NCBI GenBank assembly: GCA_027038805.1
Contig: JALWGO010000292.1
Location: 1-6,887 of the forward strand
Direction of reading: 5' to 3'
From: Thermoprotei archaeon
GTDB taxonomy: Archaea > Thermoproteota > Thermoprotei_A > Sulfolobales > WANQ01
Length of the DNA: 6,887 nucleotides
A program made the translations under genes and the position numbers. A model generated the notes under the pieces. That model was given only the letters and a program-made list of their open reading frames with translations. It was not told where the DNA came from and made no database searches. Positions 1 through 5,423 of this stretch are shown here, in pieces. The first letter of the stretch is position 1. The number at the start of each line of letters is the position of its first letter.

Positions 1-461
1 TTTATTGTTTCTCCTATGATCTCTATTTGTGGTGTGTCGTTGAAGTATAGAAGTCCGGCGTTGTCTGGTAGTATTATTGTTGCTGGACCATAGGGGTGTA
101 TTGTTACTGTTATTATATCGTTTTCTATAGTGCTTGGTATGGCGTTGAACTGTACTATGACTTTATCTGTTGTATTATATGGGTATATGGTGATGTGTGT
201 TCCGTTATAGTCTGCTAGTACTACGTTACCGTTTTCGTCGAAGGCTATGAGGCTCTCATTTACTACTTGCTCGTATACGGGGAACGAGTATTCGAGGAGG
301 CCAGTTAACCCGTTTATAATAACTGTTACCCTTGCTATACCCTTATTGTCGAACGAGTACACGTAGCTTAGACTAGGCGATGCTGCTACTACTAACATAG
401 AATGTAATGCGATGAGAACAATGGTGGCCAATAATAGTGTTGCTAGATTTTTCTCTCGCAT
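1..461 (-). CDS. Secreted or membrane-anchored protein, N-terminal part (partial, cut by left edge)
   Basis: Reading the minus strand from ATG at 461 gives 153 uninterrupted residues to the window edge, with no stop. Residues 1-27 form a signal peptide or first membrane segment: a charged start (MREKN), then a hydrophobic run (LATLLLATIVLIALHSML) and small residues VVAA-S. The rest is beta-rich, hydrophilic and Tyr/Asn/Thr-rich, with four N-x-S/T sequons (about N68, N86, N96, N141), as expected for an extracytoplasmic archaeal glycoprotein. Upstream on the minus strand lies a GAGAGGG Shine-Dalgarno-like motif about 7 nt before the ATG, supporting this start. It is divergent from the adenosine-kinase gene. 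I do not recognise the family. In archaea, such ectodomains often precede a membrane segment and sometimes a cytoplasmic winged-helix domain, but that part lies outside the window, so no function is assigned. Confidence 0.8.
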   Translation of the reverse strand, partial: MREKNLATLLLATIVLIALHSMLVVAASPSLSYVYSFDNKGIARVTVIINGLTGLLEYSFPVYEQVVNESLIAFDENGNVVLADYNGTHITIYPYNTTDKVIVQFNAIPSTIENDIITVTIHPYGPATIILPDNAGLLYFNDTPQIEIIGETI

Positions 462-515
462 AGTCTATCCCTCTCTTTAATCCTCGTTGTCCGCCTTGTG
501 TATTAGGCTTCTCGT

Positions 516-524
516 GCATAAAGA
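516..524 (-). promoter_or_regulatory. Candidate TATA element for the leftmost gene
   Basis: On the minus strand the sequence TCTTTATGC lies about 55-60 nt upstream of the ATG at 461. Archaeal TATA boxes centre about 26 nt before the transcription start, so this would give a leader of roughly 30-35 nt containing the GAGAGGG motif. The assignment rests only on resemblance and spacing. Confidence 0.35.
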
Positions 525-562
525 TGTTGCGGGAATAAACTTCAACAACTACCCTGTTTAAC

Positions 563-590
563 TATAAGTATTTATGCCTTAAAATAAACA
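563..590 (+). promoter_or_regulatory. Candidate promoter (TATA region) of the adenosine-specific kinase gene
   Basis: This AT-rich block holds overlapping TATA-like elements: TATAAGTATTTATG, then CCTTAAAATAAAC. A TATA box centred near 570-583 would start transcription around 596-609, just ahead of the strong SD at 618. The exact element cannot be chosen by eye. The 10-mer GTATTTATGC (568-577) recurs at 2700-2709 upstream of the surface-protein gene. Confidence 0.45.
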
Positions 591-617
591 TCATAAGACT
601 AGGAAGAATAGGGTAAA

Positions 618-624
618 GGAGGTG
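618..624 (+). promoter_or_regulatory. Strong Shine-Dalgarno site that decides the kinase start
   Basis: GGAGGTG matches the complement of the archaeal 16S rRNA 3' tail. It ends 6 nt before GTG at 631. An in-frame GTG at 622 overlaps this motif and so cannot be the codon it serves; the start is therefore 631. Confidence 0.8.
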
Positions 625-630
625 TTCTCG

Positions 631-1128
631 GTGAGCGAGGTAAAGTTCCATGTAATAGATATACCTGTGCCAGAAGGAACTAATATCATAATAGGTATGA
701 GTCACTTCATAAAGACGGTCGAAGACCTATACGAGGCTCTAGTAACTAGTGCTCCGGGGATTAAGTTTGGTATAGGCTTCTGTGAAGCTAGCGGGAAGAG
801 GCTTGTAAGACATGATGGCAATGATGACGAGCTTAGAAAACTTGCAGCAGAGTCGGCGTATAAGATTGGGGCCGGGCACGTCTTTGTAGTCTATATTAAG
901 AATGCATGGCCTATTAACGTGTTAAACACGTTAAAACATGTCCAAGAAGTAGTAACAATATATGCTGCTACAGCCAATCCCGTTCAAGTAATAGTTGCCG
1001 AGACCGATCAGGGTAGAGCACTCGTTGGAGTAGTCGATGGATATAAGCCTCTGGGAATAGAAGGAGACGAAGACATTAAGGAGAGATACGAGTTTCTCCG
1101 CAAGATAGGATATAAGAGAAAATACTAG
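631..1128 (+). CDS. Adenosine-specific kinase family protein (PF04008/COG1839)
   Basis: The 165-residue product matches in full length the small archaeal/bacterial family named adenosine-specific kinase, whose Pyrobaculum member (PAE2307) has a known structure and binds adenosine nucleosides or nucleotides. It is probably cytoplasmic, acting in adenosine/AMP metabolism; the physiological reaction is poorly defined in the family. Visible family blocks are FGIGFCEASGKRLVR (about 46-60), GND (63-65), KIGAGHVFVV (78-87), PINVLN (94-99), the ATANP motif (113-117), VIVAETDQGRALVGVVDG (120-137) and a C-terminal LRKIGYK (156-162). There is no signal peptide, membrane segment or classical P-loop. The start is GTG at 631, set by SD GGAGGTG 6 nt upstream; an upstream GTG at 622 would only add three residues and overlaps the SD. 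It is transcribed alone, divergent from the leftmost gene and convergent with the maltokinase-like gene, 41 bp apart. Confidence 0.93.
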   Translation: MSEVKFHVIDIPVPEGTNIIIGMSHFIKTVEDLYEALVTSAPGIKFGIGFCEASGKRLVRHDGNDDELRKLAAESAYKIGAGHVFVVYIKNAWPINVLNTLKHVQEVVTIYAATANPVQVIVAETDQGRALVGVVDGYKPLGIEGDEDIKERYEFLRKIGYKRKY

Positions 1129-1140
1129 GATAACAGCCTT

Positions 1141-1170
1141 GTTTTTACTTATTCTAAACTGAACGTTTTT
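1141..1170 (+). terminator. Probable T-run terminator after the adenosine-specific kinase gene
   Basis: The 41-bp convergent spacer holds two runs of five T on the plus strand (1142-1146 and 1166-1170), the usual kind of archaeal intrinsic stop, without an obvious hairpin. The second run touches the stop codon of the opposing gene. No equivalent T-run is seen on the minus strand for that gene. Confidence 0.45.
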
Positions 1171-2617
1171 CACGGTACTATTCCCGCTAACCCTAGGAGT
1201 GGAATTAACGCGTACCCCGTCCTATAGTTTAGTTCGTAGAGGAACTCGTATAGGGCTCTCTCAACAAGCCATGCCTTTACTGCTTCTTTACCCCATTCTA
1301 CTAGAACGTCACCTCCGAGACCATGGATTAGTATTCCAGTGCCACGGGTTTTCTCTAAGTATTTGTCAAGGATCTGGGCAGCCGTCTTATTTGCCCATTC
1401 TATTGCTATTCTAGCCTCCCTATCCTTCTTATCAAGTAAGCGCTCCGCTGAGTCCATTAGCGTTGTTTCAAAGTGGTCACGGTAGGCGAATACTGTTATA
1501 TAACCTATACTCCTCATAATACATGCCACGTCTCTTAGCGCTGGCTCTAATGCTAGCCTCTCTAAATCTGTTCTCCCCGGTTCTCCCTCAAAATCTATTA
1601 TAACATATCTGTAACCACTAGTATACAAGATCTGGCCTAAGTGTAAGTCTTGGTGGTTACGTATCTTGGTCTTACTCTTAAAATACCTCATGAGCTTAGA
1701 TGCCTCCTCTATGTTTGACTGGGACTCACGTAGAATACTAATAGCGGGCCCACACTTTGATCTATGACGCCTAGCATTGGTTAACGCTTTATCATAATAT
1801 GATTTTATCCTCCTCGTCCACTTATATATATCACTATTAGTTATCTTACCCCTAGAACACCACCAGCTATTACAGCGTGCCATTTCCTCGTGGAAAAAGG
1901 TTAGACTCGACACGAGACGCGAGATAGCCTCCTCTGGTACTATTACTCTTCTCTCAGCCAGACTAGACCTTATTGACTGGTAGAAGGGGAACCCTCCATC
2001 ACCTATGACATTAAGGTATTCTACTAATACGGCTGTATAGCTATCCTTAATACTAACTGTAGAGTAAAGTTTGGGAACGATGCCCTTTCCGCTCAAGTAT
2101 TTGAGGAACAATGGTTCTAGATTATACTTGGAGAGCGTTCTATACGACTTGAGCACATAGCTCTTATTGTTATTTAACAACACTCTAACAAGAGTATTAG
2201 TTGACTCCGGTGAAAGGGCTTCAACTCCAGTAATAGCGTGGGAGTTAACGCTACTAGGCTTATGGTAGAATTCTACTTGTAAGCCAGGTACACGAGATCT
2301 TAATAATAGTTCATTGTATTCTAATGTATACTCGGCTTCATAGACGTAGAAGCCATTTGCCCTAGCATAGCGTTCGCTTGGAAGATTATTGGGCGGGGGC
2401 CGCGGTGTTATTGTTACTGGTAATAATATCCTAACACCACCTATCCTTAGGAGACCCATGTATATGTTACAGGTTACTCTCCAGGCATCTATGATAGTAT
2501 AGTCTCCAAGCCCTCGAGGATACCATCTCTGCCTAGTAACCCACTTCCTAATTCTCTCATATACTTCAAAAGGATCTAAGCAATTGTATACTGGTAACTG
2601 TAATTGTATTTTTCCAT
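1170..2617 (-). CDS. Maltokinase-like phosphotransferase, with frameshift or non-canonical start at its 5' end
   Basis: This resembles maltokinases (Mak/Pep2; ATP + maltose to maltose 1-phosphate) of the aminoglycoside-phosphotransferase/kinase-like fold, cytoplasmic. Counting from ATG 2459, visible motifs are the ATP-binding lysine in YVLKSYRTL (K104), the catalytic loop NHQDLHLGQIL (D271; the family usually has HGD), the metal-binding IIDFEGEP (D289), the LRDVACIMRSIGY helix (308-320) and the C-terminal ERALYEFLYELNYR-IPLLG block (400-424) typical of the family. ATG 2459 gives 429 residues and lacks the N-terminal lobe block, but the same frame is open upstream to 2630 and encodes VYERIRKWVTRQRWYPRG, matching that block. 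No ATG, GTG or TTG exists in frame above 2459. ATG at 2617 reads M-E-K in another frame; a -1 shift in the A-run joins it to the body as MEKIQLQLPV (about 482 residues). A sugar-kinase role other than maltose is possible. Transcribed alone. Confidence 0.85.
2609..2617 (-). other. A-run frameshift site or ATA start of the maltokinase-like gene
   Basis: On the minus strand ATG GAA AAA (2617-2609) is followed by TAC in its own frame and ends at TAG 2576-2578 after 13 codons. Re-reading the A at 2609 (-1 shift) gives ATA CAA TTA and enters the kinase frame. Lys-tRNA on AAA could slip back one base with full re-pairing. Alternatively ATA at 2609 is a rare start, 8 nt from GGGAGGG. A one-base homopolymer error in the sequence would also explain it. 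Confidence 0.65.
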
Positions 2618-2624
2618 CCCTCCC
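2618..2624 (-). promoter_or_regulatory. Purine-rich Shine-Dalgarno-like site of the maltokinase-like gene
   Basis: GGGAGGG on the minus strand abuts ATG 2617 with no spacer, but stands 8 nt from the in-frame ATA at 2609. The SD spacings elsewhere in the window are 6-8 nt. The zero spacing to ATG is what makes the start ambiguous. Confidence 0.55.
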
Positions 2625-2651
2625 TTCTCTCTAAGGATAGAATCACTCCAT

Positions 2652-2661
2652 GTTATATAAA
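2652..2661 (-). promoter_or_regulatory. TATA box of the maltokinase-like gene
   Basis: TTTATATAAC on the minus strand is a near-consensus archaeal TATA box. Transcription would start near 2629-2632, giving a short leader of about 12-15 nt before ATG 2617 (20-23 nt before ATA 2609). A leader of about 170 nt before ATG 2459 would be unusual, which is further evidence for the upstream start. Confidence 0.6.
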
Positions 2662-2711
2662 CATACGAGTTAAATACCATGTAGCCTTAAGACGACAAGG
2701 TATTTATGCTT

Positions 2712-2725
2712 TTTCTAAATAGAAA
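2712..2725. repeat. Perfect 6-bp inverted repeat in the divergent intergenic region
   Basis: TTTCTA-AA-TAGAAA is a perfect palindrome with a 2-bp centre, flanked by direct repeats ATGCT (2706-2710 and 2725-2729). It lies between the promoters of the divergent maltokinase-like and surface-protein genes and could be an operator. AT-rich spacer sequence produces such palindromes by chance fairly often. Confidence 0.35.
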
Positions 2726-2775
2726 TGCTACATATTTAACTAAACTACCTTAAGATTACAGAATAAGGGGGATCT

Positions 2776-2784
2776 AAATATAAA
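2776..2784 (+). promoter_or_regulatory. TATA box of the surface-protein gene
   Basis: AAATATAAA lies about 54 nt before GTG 2834. It predicts transcription from about 2806 and a leader of about 28 nt that includes the AGGGGT SD-like motif (2825-2830). A second TATA-like element, GTATTTATGC at 2700-2709, could serve an upstream start. Confidence 0.5.
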
Positions 2785-2833
2785 CCTCTAGCATATCATT
2801 TATCATCCAGGTGTACGGATAATTAGGGGTAAC

Positions 2834-5125
2834 GTGTGGTATAAGGCGATAATACTAGCACTAGTAGTATCCTCTCTTATCACTACTGCTTCAAATAATA
2901 TAGCTTTAGGTGAATCAAATAATAATAGCTGTGTTTTCGCTCTAGCAGCTACATCATGGTATATATGGTCTAACAACTATTTATCATCAAATAGCATAAG
3001 TGTTTCATTAAAGTATAGACTATATTCTATAAACATAAACCTAAACACCAGCAATACTAAATGGAACCTCATACGTGGCTACTTTGCAAATAATACAAGT
3101 ATAATATATAGTATAGATGGAAAGAAAATATCAGTAAAATATAATCATAGCGGCAATCTTTCAGGGATTATGAACTCTCTTATCGAGGACTCAAGTATAC
3201 TATTCACTAAGGGTATCTATAGTAGAAATATTAGCTTAAAGCTTAACGAGACACTAGTTTACAATCTATTAAACAATAGCGTTGACCTCTGGACTCCTAC
3301 TAGGCAACGATTATTACTCGTAGATTTCCGTATAAGAGCTACAAGTACACCGCTAATAGCACTAGGTGTTAGTGTCAATGCCTCTAATGGTAATTCCTCT
3401 TATAGTGTCACGTACTATGCTGACAGTATTCACCGCGAACTCTTCATACCAGTAAACGCCCGTGAAATAGTGTTGAATGGTTCTTCGAGTATTAGCATGG
3501 TGAACGTAACTATTAGAGCATACCATAATTTTAAGGGCGTTATAGATATTGTATTATATGTTATAGAGTTCCCACAACCAGTACTAGATGTTAGAATAGA
3601 TAACTCTAAAATAGAGTGCAAACCCTACGTATTTATACCACAAGTTTTATCATCGAATACAATAGCAGTAGTTGTACGGGAGTATTATTCAAGGATAACT
3701 TCTCCTCCACCGAAAACTTTTGGGCTACTAAGAGGAGGCGACGAATTATTATATGATTATACGTATAGAGTTGAAGCTAAAATAATTGATGAAAAATTGT
3801 TGAATAAGAGTAGGCTAAACTTTCTAGCCTATGTGTTCAGATATTTATTCAATTCTACCTCGATTAAGATGAGCTGGTCAGTTTCCATTCAGTATAAGGT
3901 AAACAATGTTATTGGGGGAATAGTAAACTATATCTTGAAAATACTCCAGTTAACATCCAGGTACGATCCTAAACCGCTGAGAGGAATATCAAAACCAATC
4001 TGTGGCGACGGTATACTAGGCGTGTGCCCAATCCTATGGTTGAATAAGCTTAGAGGCGCGGACTCAACTATATCTAAGGCATTAGCAGTCTTACCCTCTC
4101 CTGGTGCAACAGCCGTTAGTAGTGTTGAATGGCTCTACCTTCCCTGGGCTACCGATATAGCTTTTCCAGGATACCAGGCAACTCCCGAGAACCTTGCAAT
4201 GAGACCGCTATTATTCTCACGCGTATACCTTGGATACCCCTTTGCAAGCCTAACACCTCTCTCCGGTGCAGTATGGTTTACTGGTAGCGGTGTTGCCGAG
4301 AACTCTTCCTATGGATTCTATGGGAATATTCCAGTAGTGGAACTAGCCTTCAAGAACGAGGACTCTCAAGGCTACTTCTACGTAGACTTATTCTACTTAA
4401 ACCCGGTGAAGGTTTTCTTCAAGGGCAGTCCTTCCTCGTGGAATAGAATAGGAATTGAATACAATGTATACTATAGTTTAAGACTATTTAGATGGAAGGG
4501 GTGGTGGAGGAATCTAACAACAACTTTAATCCCAGTAAAAATAGCTTCAAGAAACTCGAGTGTAGAGTTATTGTTAGTAGTGACTCAGCCGGGATCCAAG
4601 GAAGCTAAAGCTGAAGTGGAGAATGAATCCCTGATACTACATATAGCTACAGATACACCAGTAAGAATTGTTGTATTGGGAAGGGGTAGACCCTACGACG
4701 TTACTGGAGCATACTGGCTTGCTCTCCCCTTGGTTAGCGACTTAGACCTAGTCTACCCTACAACACTAGTCTATGTATCAGAAGAGAACCCTCAGACATA
4801 TAATTTCATAGAAGCTTTTCCAATAATAACGTTGAATTCCTCTAAGCTAAGACTACTAGTACTCAATGGTGATAAATGGCGTATAGAGAATATAAGTGTG
4901 GGTAGGCCAGCTATTCTAAACAATACGGTTACACTACCAATAGTAAAGCCTACAACAACTAGTAGGTTAACAAATACAACACAGCCCACTACGACTACAA
5001 CAGAGAGCAATATAAGAGGATACTATAGTTATAGGAACTTGAGGCTAATAGCTGGTATAGCCGTATTCATAGTAGCCGTAGTAATTGTGTTAGCTTATAA
5101 GAAGATCCGTGGGAAGAAGACCTAG
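2834..5125 (+). CDS. Surface glycoprotein-like protein with signal peptide and C-terminal membrane anchor
   Basis: The 763-residue product starts with a signal peptide (MWYKAIILALVVSSLITTAS, cleavage probably near residues 20-27). A long, beta-rich, Asn/Ser/Tyr-rich ectodomain follows. After it come a Thr-rich stalk (about 707-724), a single membrane helix (about 738-755, LIAGIAVFIVAVVIVLAY) and a short basic cytoplasmic tail (KKIRGKKT). This is the architecture of cell-surface proteins anchored outside the archaeal membrane. I count about 23 N-x-S/T sequons, dense in residues 30-340 and absent from 341-489. There are four cysteines (C33, C262, C390, C398); the last two lie close together in PICGDGILGVCP and could form a disulfide. 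GTG 2834 is the first possible start in frame, preceded by AGGGGT. No catalytic motif or known family is recognised; an S-layer-associated, binding or adhesion role is only a guess. It appears to be transcribed alone. Confidence 0.88.
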   Translation: MWYKAIILALVVSSLITTASNNIALGESNNNSCVFALAATSWYIWSNNYLSSNSISVSLKYRLYSININLNTSNTKWNLIRGYFANNTSIIYSIDGKKISVKYNHSGNLSGIMNSLIEDSSILFTKGIYSRNISLKLNETLVYNLLNNSVDLWTPTRQRLLLVDFRIRATSTPLIALGVSVNASNGNSSYSVTYYADSIHRELFIPVNAREIVLNGSSSISMVNVTIRAYHNFKGVIDIVLYVIEFPQPVLDVRIDNSKIECKPYVFIPQVLSSNTIAVVVREYYSRITSPPPKTFGLLRGGDELLYDYTYRVEAKIIDEKLLNKSRLNFLAYVFRYLFNSTSIKMSWSVSIQYKVNNVIGGIVNYILKILQLTSRYDPKPLRGISKPICGDGILGVCPILWLNKLRGADSTISKALAVLPSPGATAVSSVEWLYLPWATDIAFPGYQATPENLAMRPLLFSRVYLGYPFASLTPLSGAVWFTGSGVAENSSYGFYGNIPVVELAFKNEDSQGYFYVDLFYLNPVKVFFKGSPSSWNRIGIEYNVYYSLRLFRWKGWWRNLTTTLIPVKIASRNSSVELLLVVTQPGSKEAKAEVENESLILHIATDTPVRIVVLGRGRPYDVTGAYWLALPLVSDLDLVYPTTLVYVSEENPQTYNFIEAFPIITLNSSKLRLLVLNGDKWRIENISVGRPAILNNTVTLPIVKPTTTSRLTNTTQPTTTTTESNIRGYYSYRNLRLIAGIAVFIVAVVIVLAYKKIRGKKT

Positions 5126-5352
5126 TATTCGCCAACAAGTCCCCTAGTATACAGCTTCCTCAATATCTTCTCAGCCATACTACGCGATCTAGTCTTCACA
5201 AATAATAACGTACCAGCTTCCTCAACTATGACACCACTATATTTCTCGAGTAGGCTCTTAGCCTCACTCCTAGCTGGTATAACATAATAGCCATCGGGGC
5301 TCTTCTTAGACAAGAACTCTCGTACAAGTTCTTCTAAACCTCCTTTTCCCAT
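5122..5352 (-). CDS. Small conserved-looking hypothetical protein, 76 residues
   Basis: The product is a charged, soluble 76-residue protein (begins MGKGGLEELVREFL, ends RKLYTRGLVGEY) with predicted alternation of helix (3-16), strand (22-26), helix (29-38), strands (40-52, VIVEEAGTLLFVKT) and a basic helix (56-70). I do not recognise its family. Support for a real gene is good: AGGTGATG, a long match to the 16S tail complement, lies 8 nt before the ATG (5361-5368, minus strand); the protein-like composition contrasts with a shadow frame; and no gene occupies the opposite strand. It is divergent from sufS (71 bp between the starts) and convergent with the surface-protein gene, the two TAG stops sharing CTAG at 5122-5125. 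The basic C-terminal half might bind nucleic acid, but that is only inference. Confidence 0.72.
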   Translation of the reverse strand: MGKGGLEELVREFLSKKSPDGYYVIPARSEAKSLLEKYSGVIVEEAGTLLFVKTRSRSMAEKILRKLYTRGLVGEY

Positions 5353-5360
5353 GGGTGTCC

Positions 5361-5368
5361 CATCACCT
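5361..5368 (-). promoter_or_regulatory. Strong Shine-Dalgarno site of the 76-residue gene
   Basis: AGGTGATG on the minus strand pairs over at least seven bases with the usual archaeal 16S 3' end (GGATCACCT) and sits 8 nt before ATG 5352. It implies a leadered mRNA starting upstream of 5368, so the TATA-like CTATAAAC at 5378-5385 is probably too close to be this gene's promoter. Confidence 0.65.
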
Positions 5369-5376
5369 ACATGTTA

Positions 5377-5386
5377 TGTTTATAGA
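5377..5386 (+). promoter_or_regulatory. TATA box of sufS
   Basis: TGTTTATAGA lies about 42 nt before ATG 5424. It predicts transcription from about 5407 and a leader near 17 nt. This agrees with the family-based start at 5424 and argues against the earlier in-frame GTG 5355 and ATG 5376, which would be upstream of the transcript. Confidence 0.5.
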
Positions 5387-5423
5387 CTCTGACCACCCCT
5401 TATTAGTACACGGGTCCTCCGAT

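Noticed and set aside
462..617. Possible RNA gene or small coding gene in the left divergent spacer
   Set aside because: No tRNA fold, C/D-box pair or open frame with a start signal was found; only promoter-like AT-rich sequence is visible.
931..1173. 80-codon open frame on the minus strand
   Set aside because: It lies antisense to the well-supported adenosine-specific kinase, has no SD, and its translation resembles no protein family; it is a shadow frame.
1199..1414. 71-codon open frame on the plus strand
   Set aside because: It lies antisense to the conserved C-terminal part of the maltokinase-like gene, with low-quality Leu/Ser-rich translation and no SD.
2576..2617. 13-codon peptide from ATG 2617 in its own frame, as an independent leader peptide
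   Set aside because: Possible as an upstream frame, but its Tyr-rich content shows no attenuation logic, and a one-base shift joins it to the kinase frame, which explains the region better.
3430..3621. 63-codon open frame on the minus strand
   Set aside because: It lies antisense to the surface-protein ectodomain, with no promoter or SD and no recognisable content.
4792..5010. 72-codon open frame on the minus strand with a hydrophobic Val-rich start
   Set aside because: The Val-rich run is the reverse complement of the Thr-rich stalk (ACA/ACT codons read as TGT/AGT/GTT); it is a shadow rather than a membrane protein.
5355..5423. In-frame extension of sufS to GTG 5355 (23 extra residues)
   Set aside because: The extra residues are unlike SufS N-termini, no SD precedes GTG 5355 or ATG 5376, and a good TATA box lies downstream of both.
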